Shown: piece after piece, positions 8,629 to 18,361 of the stretch
Position numbering within the stretch: position 1 is the stretch's first letter
How the letters are laid out: every line of letters begins with the position of its first letter
Assembly: GCF_036226665.1 (NCBI RefSeq)
Contig: NZ_CP109007.1
Span: 3,140,501-3,204,500, forward strand
Source: Streptomyces sp. NBC_00691
GTDB lineage: Bacteria > Actinomycetota > Actinomycetes > Streptomycetales > Streptomycetaceae
DNA length: 64,000 bases
Reading direction: 5' to 3'
Translations under genes and position numbers: made by a program
Notes under the pieces: generated by a model
Told to the model about the DNA's origin: nothing
What the model saw: the letters and a program-made list of their open reading frames with translations, nothing else
Database searches by the model: none

Positions 8629-8938
8629 TGCCCCGACTCCGTTCAGTCACAACGCCCTTGAACCGCGCGGCCGCGTGCCGGGCGTGCCGCGCCCAAGGAG
8701 GACAGTAACGAAGAACGTCCCCGAGGGAACAAAGAGCCCGTGAGAAAGGGCGCCTTCGAGGGGGACACGTACCGGAATCGATCACTCCCGGTGATGTTCG
8801 GGCCGGGACATGCGCGCCGCACCCCCGGCCCGGAAGAACTTCCCGAAAAAACTTCCCGAAGTCGCGTAATGAGCCGCGGGTACCCCGCTCTCTCCCGGTG
8901 AAGGCCCGCACGGGCCGGTCCACGAGAGGGAGACGACC
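8629..8938. promoter_or_regulatory. Divergent intergenic region upstream of ssgG-like gene, with direct repeat
   Basis: This 310-bp gap holds the promoters of the RDD gene (minus) and the ssgG-like gene (plus). An 11-base direct repeat AACTTCCCGAA occurs at 8837-8847 and 8850-8860, about 80-100 bp before the ssgG-like start. Its spacing of 13 bp is not a whole helical turn. GAGAGGGAGA just before 8939 is the ribosome site. I see no gene in the gap. Confidence 0.4.
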
Positions 8939-9430
8939 ATGCAGAACACCGACAACACCACCGTCGAGCGCGAGCTGGAGCTCAAGCTGGTGCTCTCGCC
9001 CGAGCGCGCCGTCCCCGTCCCCGCCCGGCTCGCCTACCGCACGGACGACCCGTACGCCGTCCACATCACCTTCCACATCGGCACCGACCACCCGGTCAAC
9101 TGGACGTTCGCGCGCGAACTCCTGGTCGAGGGCGTGTTCCGGGCCTGCGGGCACGGTGACGTGCGGATCTGGCCCACGAAGGTCGACGGCCGCGGCGTCA
9201 TCCTGATGGCGCTCTCCTCCCCCGACGGCGACGCCCTGCTGGAGGCCCCCTCCGCGCAGGTGTCCGCCTGGCTGGAGCGGACCCTGCGCGCGGTGCCGCC
9301 GGGCACCGAGGCCGAGCGGCTCGGCATCGACGACGGACTCGCCGAACTCCTGGCGACCACCGTGATCGCCGACGAGCTGTGGCTGCGCGACCCCTGGCCG
9401 TCGGACGAGTCGCAGGACGGCGAGCTGTGA
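8939..9430 (+). CDS. ssgG: SsgA-like protein, probably SsgG
   Basis: A 163-residue member of the SsgA-like (SALP) family, which is specific to sporulating actinobacteria and directs septum placement and cell-wall events in aerial hyphae. Family features are ELELKLVLSPERAVPVPARLAYRTDDPYAVHITFH near the start, then WTFARELLVEGV, GDVRIWP and SSPDGDALLEAP. The C-terminus is longer than in SsgB. I assign SsgG because, from memory, S. coelicolor ssgG lies beside the glycolate-oxidase-type and hpd genes, as here; the sequence alone shows only that it is a SALP. Confidence 0.75.
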   Translation: MQNTDNTTVERELELKLVLSPERAVPVPARLAYRTDDPYAVHITFHIGTDHPVNWTFARELLVEGVFRACGHGDVRIWPTKVDGRGVILMALSSPDGDALLEAPSAQVSAWLERTLRAVPPGTEAERLGIDDGLAELLATTVIADELWLRDPWPSDESQDGEL

Positions 9431-9465
9431 GCCCCGTACCCCCGCGGCCCCTCGGGCCACCCGTG

Positions 9466-10833
9466 TCAGAAGAGCTTTCCGGGATTGAGCAGTCCCAGCG
9501 GGTCGAAGGTGGCCTTGATCCCGCGCTGGAGCTCGAGTCCGACCGGCCCCAGCTCCCGTGCCAGCCACTCCTTCTTGAGGACGCCCACGCCGTGCTCGCC
9601 GGTGATCGTGCCGCCGAGCGCGAGCCCGAGCGCCATGATCTCGTCGAAGGACTCCCGCGCGCGCCGCGACTCGTCCTCGTCGGTGTGGTCGAAGCAGACG
9701 ACGGGATGGGTGTTGCCGTCACCGGCGTGCGCGCAGACCCCGATGGTCAGGTCGTACTTCTCCGCGACCGCCGCCGTGCCGGCGAGCATCTCGGCGAGCC
9801 GCGTACGCGGCACGCACACGTCGTCGATCATCGTCGCCGGCTTGATCGTCTCCAGGGCCGTGAGGGAGAGGCGGCGTGCCTGGAGGAGGAGTTCGGACTC
9901 CGCGGCGTCGGCGGCCGGGACGACCTCGGTGGCGCCCGCCGCCGCGCACAGCTCCGCCACGGCGGCCAGATCGGCGGCCGGGTCGGGGGTGTCGAAGGCA
10001 CACAGGAGCAGGGCCTCGGTGGTGTCGGGCAGACCCATGCGGGCCATCGTGTTGACGGCCTGGACGGTGGTGCGGTCCATCAGTTCGAGCAACGACGGGG
10101 TGTGGCCGCGCTCCATGATCGTGCAGACGGCCGCACAGGCGGCGGCCGCGGAGGGGAACTCGGCGGCCAGCACGAGCTGCGCCGGGGGCTGCGGCTTGAG
10201 CTGGAGCACCGCCCGGACGACGATGCCGAGGCTGCCCTCAGAACCGACGAAGAGCCTGGTCAGGTCATAGCCGGCGACGCCCTTGGCGGTGCGGCGGCCG
10301 GTGGTCAGGAGCCGGCCGTCGGCGAGGACGACGTCGAGGCCGAGGACGTACTCGGCCGTCACCCCGTACTTCACACAGCACAGACCGCCTGAGGCGGTGC
10401 CGATGTTTCCGCCGATGGTGCACGTCTCCCAGCTGGACGGGTCCGGCGGGTAGGAGAGGCCGTGCTCGGCGACGGCCCGTGACAGCACCGCGTTGACGAC
10501 ACCCGGTTCGACGACGGCGATCCGGTCGACCGGGTTGATCTCCAGGATGCGGTCCATCTTGACCAGGGAGAGCACGATGCAGCCCTCGGAGGCGTTGGCG
10601 CCGCCGGAGAGGCCCGTGCGGGCTCCCTGCGGGACGACGGGGACGCGGAATTCGGTCGCGGCGCGCATGACGTGCTGCACCTGCTCGACGGTGCGCGGGA
10701 GCACGACGACGGCCGGGGCACCGGCCTCGCAGAAGCTCGCCATGTCGTTCGCGTAGGAGGCGGTCACGTCCGGATCGGTGAGCAGCGCCTCGGCGGGCAG
10801 CCCGGCACGCAGCCGCGTCAGAAGATCGTCCAT
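9466..10833 (-). CDS. FAD-linked oxidase, glycolate oxidase subunit GlcD / D-lactate dehydrogenase type
   Basis: A 455-residue flavoprotein of the PCMH-FAD family. The FAD domain shows VVLPRTVEQVQHVMRAA, the PxGARTGLSGGA loop (about residues 74-85) and the pyrophosphate-binding TIGGNIGTASGG. The C-terminal half contains the cap domain and ends with the family signature GEHGVGVLKKEWL and DPLGLLNPGKLF. It probably oxidises a 2-hydroxyacid such as glycolate or D-lactate. No GlcE or GlcF partner lies nearby, so the exact substrate and electron acceptor cannot be given. It is divergent from a TPR protein gene. Confidence 0.87.
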   Translation of the reverse strand: MDDLLTRLRAGLPAEALLTDPDVTASYANDMASFCEAGAPAVVVLPRTVEQVQHVMRAATEFRVPVVPQGARTGLSGGANASEGCIVLSLVKMDRILEINPVDRIAVVEPGVVNAVLSRAVAEHGLSYPPDPSSWETCTIGGNIGTASGGLCCVKYGVTAEYVLGLDVVLADGRLLTTGRRTAKGVAGYDLTRLFVGSEGSLGIVVRAVLQLKPQPPAQLVLAAEFPSAAAACAAVCTIMERGHTPSLLELMDRTTVQAVNTMARMGLPDTTEALLLCAFDTPDPAADLAAVAELCAAAGATEVVPAADAAESELLLQARRLSLTALETIKPATMIDDVCVPRTRLAEMLAGTAAVAEKYDLTIGVCAHAGDGNTHPVVCFDHTDEDESRRARESFDEIMALGLALGGTITGEHGVGVLKKEWLARELGPVGLELQRGIKATFDPLGLLNPGKLF

Positions 10834-10922
10834 GACTCCAGCGTGGCACCCGGGGCCATCGGTGTGAACCCGCCGGGGCGGGCGCTTCGTGTGCTCTTCG
10901 TACAGGTGCGGGCGGGCGCACA

Positions 10923-12374
10923 GTGAGCGCCATGAAGACGCAGAACGTGTCGAGGACGGTCCTCGCGGCCGGAGTGGGCGCGGTGCTCGCGGCGACGGCG
11001 CTCCTTTACGTCCCCGAGTTCCTCGACCAGGGGCCGCCGCGTCCGCCCGGCCCGGCGGATCGGGCGGCGGTCGCGGCCCACGCGGGCGCGCAGGCCTCGC
11101 TCCCCGACCTGGCCGCGCTCATCACCGACCGCGAGAGGTGGCTGCGCGACCACCCGGACGACGACGCGTCCTGGGCGGAGCTCGGCGCGGCGTACACGGA
11201 GCGGGGCGCGCGCCTCGGTGACGTACGGGACTTTCCGCGCGCCGAGAGGGCGTTGCGGCGCTCGCTGGCCGAACGGCCCGCCGCGCGCGGCAACACGGCC
11301 GCCGAGCTGGGTCTGGGGGCGCTCGCGGGGGCGCGCGGCGACTGGACGTCGGCCAGGGAGTGGGGCGAGAAGGTCCGGAAGGCGGAGCCGCGCCGCTGGC
11401 CCGTGTACCCGGTCCTGATGGACGCGTACAACGGCCTCGGGGACTACAAGGCGGCCCAGAAGGCGATGGAGACCCTGGCGGGGCTCCACGCGGGCGCGAT
11501 GGTGCGGACGAGGGCCGCGGGGAGCTACCGCGACCGGGGTTGGCGTGAGGACGCCGACGCGGCGGCGCTCGACGCGGTGGCGCTGGCGGACACCGCCCCG
11601 GACAAGGCGGCGGCGCTGGGGCGGCTCGGCGACCTGGCGTGGGAGCGGGGCGAACCGGACGAGGCGCTCGCCCGGTTCTCGGCGGCGCTGTCGCGGGTAC
11701 GGGACCACGGGCCCTCGCTCGCGGGCCGGGCGCGGGCGCTGGCGGCGCTGGGCCGCACGGACGAGGCGCTGCGGGAGTGGCGGGCGGCGCTGGCCCGGCT
11801 GCCGCTGCCGGAGTACGTCCTGGAGGCGGGCGAGCTGGCCGAGTCGCTGGGCATGGACGGGGACGCGCGGGCGCTGTACGGGCGGCTGCGGAGCGGCACA
11901 TGGGCGGACGGGGAGGTGACCCTGGCGCTGCTCGACGCGGACCACGGCAACGCGGCGGCGGCGGTCACCCGGATGCGGGCGGAGTGGGCGCGCGGGCACC
12001 GCTCGGTGCGGGTGGCGGACGCGCTGGGGTGGGCGTTGTACCGGGCGGGCCGGCCGAAGGAGGCGCTGGAGTACGCGACACGGGCCACGGAGGAGGGGCT
12101 GCGGAGCGCGCTCTTCGCTTACCACCGGGGCGAGATCGAGCGGGTCCTGGAGGAGTCCGGCCCGGCCCGCCGGCACCTGGCGGAGGCGCTGCGGATCAAC
12201 CCGCACTTCTCGCCGCTGCTGGCGCCGAAGGCGGCGGAGTCGGTGGCGGCGCTCGGCGAGCCCTCGGACGAACTCCCGAAGGAACTCCGCCCGGAGCCGG
12301 AACCGCGCCCGGAGAAGCCCCGGCGGGCGGAACCGGTGTCGGCGCCGAAGCCCACGGCGGCGGCACGGGGTTAG
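10923..12374 (+). CDS. Tetratricopeptide repeat protein with N-terminal membrane anchor
   Basis: A 483-residue protein. An N-terminal hydrophobic segment (SRTVLAAGVGAVLAATALLYV) is a signal anchor or signal peptide. The body is made of helical TPR-like repeats with typical Ala/Leu spacing: WAELGAAYTERG, AERALRRSLAERP, LARFSAALSRVRDHGP and ALGWALYRAGRPKEALEYA. The tail is Pro/Glu/Lys-rich. TPRs act as protein-binding scaffolds; the partner is unknown. The start is GTG 10923 or ATG 10932, neither with a strong ribosome site. Confidence 0.82.
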   Translation: MSAMKTQNVSRTVLAAGVGAVLAATALLYVPEFLDQGPPRPPGPADRAAVAAHAGAQASLPDLAALITDRERWLRDHPDDDASWAELGAAYTERGARLGDVRDFPRAERALRRSLAERPAARGNTAAELGLGALAGARGDWTSAREWGEKVRKAEPRRWPVYPVLMDAYNGLGDYKAAQKAMETLAGLHAGAMVRTRAAGSYRDRGWREDADAAALDAVALADTAPDKAAALGRLGDLAWERGEPDEALARFSAALSRVRDHGPSLAGRARALAALGRTDEALREWRAALARLPLPEYVLEAGELAESLGMDGDARALYGRLRSGTWADGEVTLALLDADHGNAAAAVTRMRAEWARGHRSVRVADALGWALYRAGRPKEALEYATRATEEGLRSALFAYHRGEIERVLEESGPARRHLAEALRINPHFSPLLAPKAAESVAALGEPSDELPKELRPEPEPRPEKPRRAEPVSAPKPTAAARG

Positions 12375-12585
12375 CGCGCCGTGTGACGGCGCCCCGGCCC
12401 ACCCCCCGCGTGGGCCGGAGCCCGCCGGATCGGGTGCCCGCCACGGTGCGGGCCGGACGGGCGGCGAGGCCCGCCCGGCGCGGGCCGGGCCCGGCAAGGC
12501 GCGCCGCCGCCCCTGCCGTTGGGGCCGGGCCGTGCGCGGGGTGCCGCCCTCCGGCCGGCTGGGCGCGGGCCGTCGGGCGTGCCAC

Positions 12586-12612
12586 AGGGCCCGGGGCGTG
12601 GCCCCGGGCCCT
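12586..12612. terminator. Strong terminator between TPR gene and hpd
   Basis: A perfect 12-bp stem, AGGGCCCGGGGC (12586-12597) with GCCCCGGGCCCT (12601-12612), closed by a three-base loop. It lies 18 bp beyond the hpd stop on the minus strand and can also stop the convergent TPR transcript. Confidence 0.8.
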
Positions 12613-12629
12613 GGTCGTGCGCGCGGCGG

Positions 12630-13855
<1,226 letters not shown>

Positions 13856-13896
13856 TGGCCATGCGACTTGTACATCCTGACCACGAGGAGACCGTT

Positions 13897-14364
13897 GTGG
13901 CGATCGATCATCTGGACGGCCGGCTCATCACGCTCCTCGCGCGTGAGCCGCGCATCGGGGTCCTGGAGGCCTCCCGGCGGCTCGGGGTGGCGCGGGGGAC
14001 GGTGCAGGCGCGGCTCGACCGGCTCCAGGCGAGCGGCGTGATCAGGGGGTTCGGACCGCAGGTGGACCCGGCGGCGCTCGGCTATCCGGTGACGGCGTTC
14101 GCGACCCTGGAGATCAAGCAGGGGCAGGGGGCGGACGTGCGGGGGCATCTGGCGACGGTGCCGGAGGTGCTGGAGCTGCACACGACGACGGGCCACGGCG
14201 ACATGCTCTGCCGGCTCGTCGCCCGCTCGAACGCGGACCTCCAGCGGGTGATCGACAAGGTGGTGGCGTTCGAGGGGATCGTGCGGGCGTCGACGGCGAT
14301 CGTGATGGAGAACCCGGTACCCCTGCGGATCATCCCGCTGGTGGAGCAGGCGGCGCGGGAGTGA
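13897..14364 (+). CDS. Lrp/AsnC family transcriptional regulator
   Basis: A 155-residue regulator. An N-terminal winged helix (DHLDGRLITLLAREPRIGVLEASRRLGVARGTVQARLDRLQASGVI) is followed by the RAM/ligand domain with VTAFATLEIKQG and the HTTTGHGDMLCRLVARS effector-site segment. The GTG at 13897 is preceded by CGAGGAG six bases upstream; a longer frame back to 13762 overlaps hpd and lacks codon bias. Its divergent position suggests local control of hpd in response to an amino or keto acid such as tyrosine or hydroxyphenylpyruvate; the effector is inferred. Confidence 0.9.
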   Translation: MAIDHLDGRLITLLAREPRIGVLEASRRLGVARGTVQARLDRLQASGVIRGFGPQVDPAALGYPVTAFATLEIKQGQGADVRGHLATVPEVLELHTTTGHGDMLCRLVARSNADLQRVIDKVVAFEGIVRASTAIVMENPVPLRIIPLVEQAARE

Positions 14365-14387
14365 GGTGACCGGCCCGCCCGAATGAA

Positions 14388-14433
14388 TGCAAAGAACTAG
14401 TTGCAAAGAAAGCCTTGCAACTAGTTCTTTGCA
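14388..14433. promoter_or_regulatory. Perfect 19-bp inverted repeat, probable operator of the ArsR-like regulator
   Basis: TGCAAAGAACTAGTTGCAA (14388-14406) is repeated exactly in inverse at 14415-14433, with an 8-base spacer AGAAAGCC. Each arm is itself built from inverted TTGCAA units around AACTAG. The element ends 16 bp before the regulator's ATG, which has no ribosome site, so the promoter and transcription start must lie within or next to it. This layout predicts tight autorepression. Confidence 0.75.
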
Positions 14434-14449
14434 ACTCTACGCTCGGACC

Positions 14450-15031
14450 ATGCCCGAGCCCGAAGCCTTCCCGACCCGCCCCCTGGACCCGCGCACCCTG
14501 CGCGGGCTCGCCCACCCCCTGCGCATCCAGCTGCTGCGCGCCCTGCGCACCCACGGGCCCGCCACCGCCTCCCGACTCGCGGAGCGACTGGGCGAGTCCA
14601 GCGGCGCGACCAGCTACCACCTGCGCCAGCTGGCGGCCCACGGCTTCGTCGAGGACGACCCGACGCGCGGCAAGGGGCGGGAGCGGTGGTGGAAGGCCGC
14701 CCAGCAGGGCCTGACCGTCGACGAGACGCTCTCCAGGAACCCGGACCCCGAGGTCCGCGGCGCCCTCGACCTCTACGTCCACGAGATCGCGACCATCCAC
14801 ACCCAGGAGCTGAGCACCTACCTCGGCACCCGGCACGAGTGGGGCGACGCCTGGCTCGGCGTCTCCGACATGAGCGACTTCACCCTGCGCCTGCCCCCCG
14901 AGAAGCTCCGCGAGCTCGACAAGAAGCTGCACGCCCTCATCGCGAGCTACCGGGACGCCGAGGAGGCCGACGCCCCCGACGCCGAGCGCGTACGGATCCA
15001 TCTGCACGCGTTCCCGCAGCACGAGAACTGA
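14450..15031 (+). CDS. ArsR-type winged-helix transcriptional regulator
   Basis: A 193-residue regulator beginning MPEPEAFPTRPLDPRTLRGLAHPLR. The helix-turn-helix is at about residues 15-75 (RIQLLRALRTHGPATASRLAERLGESSGATSYHLRQLAAHGF), with the ArsR-type YHLRQL recognition helix and a wing ending in KGRERWWK. No metal-binding CxC motif is present, so it is not a metal sensor. The C-terminal helical domain probably dimerises or binds a ligand. No Shine-Dalgarno sequence precedes the ATG, so the mRNA may be leaderless. It is followed by a 61-residue protein and an MFS exporter, which it probably controls. Confidence 0.87.
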   Translation: MPEPEAFPTRPLDPRTLRGLAHPLRIQLLRALRTHGPATASRLAERLGESSGATSYHLRQLAAHGFVEDDPTRGKGRERWWKAAQQGLTVDETLSRNPDPEVRGALDLYVHEIATIHTQELSTYLGTRHEWGDAWLGVSDMSDFTLRLPPEKLRELDKKLHALIASYRDAEEADAPDAERVRIHLHAFPQHEN

Positions 15032-15050
15032 CGGAAGGAACCACGGAGTC

Positions 15051-15236
15051 ATGCACGCCGACATTCACCTCCAGCTCCACCAGCTGCACGCCGCCGAACT
15101 CCATCGCACGGCCGCCGCCACCGCACCGCGCGTCCCCGGCCCCACCCTCCGCGTCCAACTCGGCTGGCGCCTCGTCGAGTTGGGTCTGCGTCTGGCCACT
15201 CCCGCACAGCGCGGCCCGATCGCCCTGGCAGCATGA
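15051..15236 (+). CDS. Small hypothetical protein coupled to MFS exporter
   Basis: Encodes 61 residues beginning MHADIHLQLHQLHAAELHR, with an amphipathic His/Leu-rich helix and a second helix ending in a short hydrophobic tail (LGWRLVELGLRLATPAQRG). GGAAGGA precedes the ATG, and the stop codon overlaps the MFS start (ATGA), so it is translated and coupled. I do not recognise a named family. Its position between regulator and exporter suggests a role with one of them, perhaps as a small membrane-associated partner. Confidence 0.7.
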   Translation: MHADIHLQLHQLHAAELHRTAAATAPRVPGPTLRVQLGWRLVELGLRLATPAQRGPIALAA

Positions 15237-16705
15237 CCACTCCGGGGGGAAACGAGGCGGACACGGCGAGACCGGGCGGCCCGGGGACGGGCACGACGCG
15301 GCGGGACCGAGTCCCCCTCGCCACCGTCCTCACCGCCAACGCCGTCTCCATCACCGGCAATTCACTCACCCTCATCGGCGTCCCCTGGTTCGCGCTCGAC
15401 ACCACGGGAAGCCCCGGCAAGGCAGGCGTCGTCGCCTTCTGCGCGGCCCTGCCCGTCCTCGTCTCCGCCATCGCCGGCGGCCCGGTCATCGACCGGATCG
15501 GCCGCCGCCGGGTCAGCATCGCCTCCGACCTGGTCTGCGCCCTCGCGCTGGCCGCCATCCCGCTCCTCGACAGCCTCGGACTCCTGCGGTTCTGGATGCT
15601 GTGCGCGCTGATGGCCGTCACCGGCCTCTTCCACGCACCCGGCGAGACCGCACGGCACGTCCTCGTCCCCGACCTGGCCCGGCGCGCCGACACCCCGCTC
15701 TCCCGCGCCGCCAGCCTCTACGACGCCGTCTCGCGCGGCGCCCGCATGACCGGCGCCGCCCTCGCCGGACTGCTCGTGGCCTTCATGGGCGCCGACACCG
15801 TCCTGTACGTCGACGCGGCCACGTTCGGCGTCTCCGCGCTCCTCGTCGTCGCGGGCCTGCGCGGCGTCCCCTCCGCCGAACCCGCGCGCGGAGCCCCGCC
15901 GCTCTCCCCCGCCGCCTACCGGGCCGATCTGCGCGAGGGCTACTCGTTCCTGCTGCGCACCCGGCTGCTGCTCGCCGTCAACCTCACGGTGATGACGACC
16001 AACGGCCTGGCGCAGAGCTGGAGCGCGGTCCTCCTGCCGCTGCACGCCCGCGAGGCGCTCGGCGGCTCGGCCTCGCTCGGCCTGCTCATCGCGGTCTCCG
16101 GCGGCTGCTCCCTCGCCGGCGCCCTGCTCTACGGGGCCGTCGGCCACCGCCTCCCGCGCCGCCCGGTCTTCGCGGCCGGGTTCCTGCTCACCGGCGCCCC
16201 CGCGTACGTGACCGCGGCCCTCACCGACACCACCGCGCCCCTGCTCGTGGCCATGGCCCTCGGCGGGCTCGGGGCGGGCGTGCTGAACCCGATCCTCACC
16301 ACGGTCTTCTACGAGACCGTCCCCGAGGACCTGCGCAGCCGCGTCGGCGGCGCCAGCACGGCCTCCGTCCTGCTCACCGCACCGCTCGGCGGAATCGCCG
16401 CCGGATTCCTGGTGGAGCGCACCCAGCTCACCACCGCGCTGCTCACCATCGGCGGCATGTACTTCCTGGCCACCCTCTCGCCGCTGGTGTTCCCCTCCTG
16501 GCGGGGAATGGAAGCCCCGGGAAAGACCGACGGCGCCACGCCCGGAACCGACCCCGCCGGTCCAGCCGGAACCGACCCCGCCGGTCCAGCCGGGACCACC
16601 CCCTCGGGTGCTCCCGGGAGCGACCCCGCACCCGGCGTCAGCAGGCGGGAACCTTCGCGTCCTGCCCCTGCTCCAGAGCCTTCAGGGACGACACCGCGTC
16701 GCTGA
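15233..16705 (+). CDS. MFS transporter, probable drug exporter
   Basis: A 490-residue major facilitator protein with about twelve hydrophobic helices. The first cytoplasmic loop carries the MFS signature DRIGRRRVSI. The mid region is polar (ARGAPPLSPAAYRADLREGYSFL). Residues ~425-490 form an unusual soluble tail with a duplicated GTDPAGPA unit and many Pro, Ala and Arg. The last 68 bases overlap the convergent protease gene. The ArsR-type regulator and its operator upstream suggest inducible efflux of a toxic compound; the substrate is unknown. Confidence 0.87.
   Translation: MTTPGGNEADTARPGGPGTGTTRRDRVPLATVLTANAVSITGNSLTLIGVPWFALDTTGSPGKAGVVAFCAALPVLVSAIAGGPVIDRIGRRRVSIASDLVCALALAAIPLLDSLGLLRFWMLCALMAVTGLFHAPGETARHVLVPDLARRADTPLSRAASLYDAVSRGARMTGAALAGLLVAFMGADTVLYVDAATFGVSALLVVAGLRGVPSAEPARGAPPLSPAAYRADLREGYSFLLRTRLLLAVNLTVMTTNGLAQSWSAVLLPLHAREALGGSASLGLLIAVSGGCSLAGALLYGAVGHRLPRRPVFAAGFLLTGAPAYVTAALTDTTAPLLVAMALGGLGAGVLNPILTTVFYETVPEDLRSRVGGASTASVLLTAPLGGIAAGFLVERTQLTTALLTIGGMYFLATLSPLVFPSWRGMEAPGKTDGATPGTDPAGPAGTDPAGPAGTTPSGAPGSDPAPGVSRREPSRPAPAPEPSGTTPRR
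16544..16591 (+). repeat. 24-bp tandem duplication in the MFS tail
   Basis: The 24-base unit GGAACCGACCCCGCCGGTCC plus AGCC occurs twice in tandem (16544-16567 and 16568-16591), followed by a degenerate third start. It keeps frame and encodes two copies of GTDPAGPA in the disordered C-terminal tail of the transporter. Confidence 0.85.
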
Positions 16706-17432
16706 GCGCCGTGACGGGGATGAGCCGCATCCCCTTCGGCAGCTCGGCCTGGGCGTCCGAGCACTCGGCCTTCGGTACGAGGAACACGGTGGCCCCGTCG
16801 CGCGCGGCGGCCTGGGTCTTCAGCGAGACGCCGCCGACGGCGCCGACCGAGCCGTCCGCGTCGATCGTCCCCGTACCGGCGATGATCCGGCCGCCGGTGA
16901 GATCGCCGCCGGAGCCGTCGCCGTCGAGCTTCTCGACGATGCCGAGGGAGAACAGCAGCCCGGCACTGGGCCCGCCGATGTCGGCGAGGTGCAGGGTCAC
17001 CTTCACCTTCTCGGGGTCCTCGTCGAGGTAGTCGAGTGCGGCGAGCGTGGCCGCGTCCTGCGACTCCTTCATCTGGCCCAGGTTGTGCTTCTCGACCTCG
17101 GCGTCGGACTTCCCCGGCGGGTAGACGGAGTCGCGCGGCAGGACGGCCCGGTCCGTGCGGAACCAGGCGTCGGTCACGTCCCCCAGGTCGACGTCCGTGG
17201 ACGGCCCGGTCGCGACGATCGTCGTCATCCGCAGCTGGCCCTCGGAGGGCCGGACCGGGGCGCCGGTGATCGTGATGACCTCCTGCCCCTTGTCCTCGCC
17301 GAGCACATCGGCGGTCGTACCGGGCTGCGCGATGGCGTAGGGCAACGGCGCGAGCGCGACGACGGCGAAGAGCGCGACGACGGGCAGCGCGCAGACCGCG
17401 AGCGCCTTGGGACGGGAGAGACTGGAGAGCAC
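16638..17432 (-). CDS. Secreted or membrane-anchored Lon-type (S16) serine protease domain protein
   Basis: A 264-residue protein with an N-terminal membrane segment (LAVCALPVVALFAVVALAPLP) followed by an S16 proteolytic domain. The catalytic Ser156 lies in GGPSAG and Lys205 in GVSLKTQAA, the Ser-Lys dyad of Lon-type proteases; DGSVGAVGG precedes the lysine as usual. It resembles YlbL-type proteins but appears to lack their PDZ domain. The active domain should face outside the cell. Its 3' end overlaps the convergent MFS gene by 68 bases. Confidence 0.85.
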   Translation of the reverse strand: MLSSLSRPKALAVCALPVVALFAVVALAPLPYAIAQPGTTADVLGEDKGQEVITITGAPVRPSEGQLRMTTIVATGPSTDVDLGDVTDAWFRTDRAVLPRDSVYPPGKSDAEVEKHNLGQMKESQDAATLAALDYLDEDPEKVKVTLHLADIGGPSAGLLFSLGIVEKLDGDGSGGDLTGGRIIAGTGTIDADGSVGAVGGVSLKTQAAARDGATVFLVPKAECSDAQAELPKGMRLIPVTALSDAVSSLKALEQGQDAKVPAC

Positions 17433-17719
17433 GCCCCCAATCTACTGGGGCGGCCGCCCCCACCGGGCCGGGGGCGCGGAGCCGCCGGGCGCGTGCCCGT
17501 ACCCGGACCCGGGCACGGGCAGGTGGCGGGCGATGGCTCCCGGGTCCTCGTGGAGGCATCGGCGACGCGGCGGACGGCGCCGCCGTACGAGGGCCGCCCC
17601 CGGGGCCGTGGATCCGGAGGCGGCACGGCGGCACTCACGGGCAGCCGTGCCGAGCGGCGCCCGCTCCCGGCCGCCGCGGGGCCGCCCTGCGGGCGACGAC
17701 GGGAGGGTGACGGCAGGCC

Positions 17720-18361
17720 CTAGCGGAGCGCGTCGGCGACCTCACGCGCCGCGTCCACGACCCGCGGTCCGACCCGCTCCGGCACCGCGTCCGCGAGCAT
17801 CACGACGCCGACACTGCCCTCGACACCCGTCACGCCGACGAGCGGGGCGGCCGCGCCGCTCGCACCCGCCTCCAGCTCGCCGTGGGTGAGGGTGAAGCCC
17901 GGTTCGATCAGGCCGCCCTGCCGGGCGGCGAGGATGGCGCGGCCGGCCGCGCCACGGTCGAGCGGGTGACGGAAGCCGGCCCGGTAGGCGACGTGGTAGT
18001 CGGTCCAGGTCGGTTCGACGACCGCGACCGCGAGTGCCTCCGCGCCGTCGACCAGCGTCAGATGGGCCGTCGCCCCTATGTCCTCGGCGAGCGAGCGCAG
18101 CGCGGGGAGCGCGGCCTCCCGCACGAGGGGGTGGACCTGGCGGCCGAGCCGGAGCACGCCGAGGCCGACGCGGGCACGTCCGCCGAGGTCGCGGCGGACG
18201 AGGGCGTGCTGCTCCAGGGTGGCGAGCAGACGGTAGACGACGGTCCGGTTGACACCGAGTTTGTTGGACAACTCGGTGACGGTCAGGCCGTGGTCGGTGT
18301 CGGCGAGCAGTTTGAGGACTCTGAGTCCCCGGTCGAGCGTCTGGGAGGTCTCCGCGGTCAC
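17720..18361 (-). CDS. IclR family transcriptional regulator
   Basis: A 213-residue regulator with an N-terminal winged helix (TLDRGLRVLKLLADTDHGLTVTELSNKLGVNRTVVYRLLATLEQHALV) and an IclR ligand-binding domain (AALPALRSLAEDIGATAHLTLVDGAEALAV, YRAGFRHPLDRGAAGRAILA). The start GTG follows GAAGGAGAGGG. The protein is shorter at the C-terminus than typical ~250-residue IclR members. It stands alone: the flanking intergenic regions hold no metabolic gene that would reveal its target. Confidence 0.9.
   Translation of the reverse strand: MTAETSQTLDRGLRVLKLLADTDHGLTVTELSNKLGVNRTVVYRLLATLEQHALVRRDLGGRARVGLGVLRLGRQVHPLVREAALPALRSLAEDIGATAHLTLVDGAEALAVAVVEPTWTDYHVAYRAGFRHPLDRGAAGRAILAARQGGLIEPGFTLTHGELEAGASGAAAPLVGVTGVEGSVGVVMLADAVPERVGPRVVDAAREVADALR

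Noticed and set aside
7099..8661. 520-residue plus-strand frame of Arg/Gly/Leu repeats
   Set aside because: Antisense to the Pro/Gln linker of the second RDD protein; composition follows from the repeat, not from selection.
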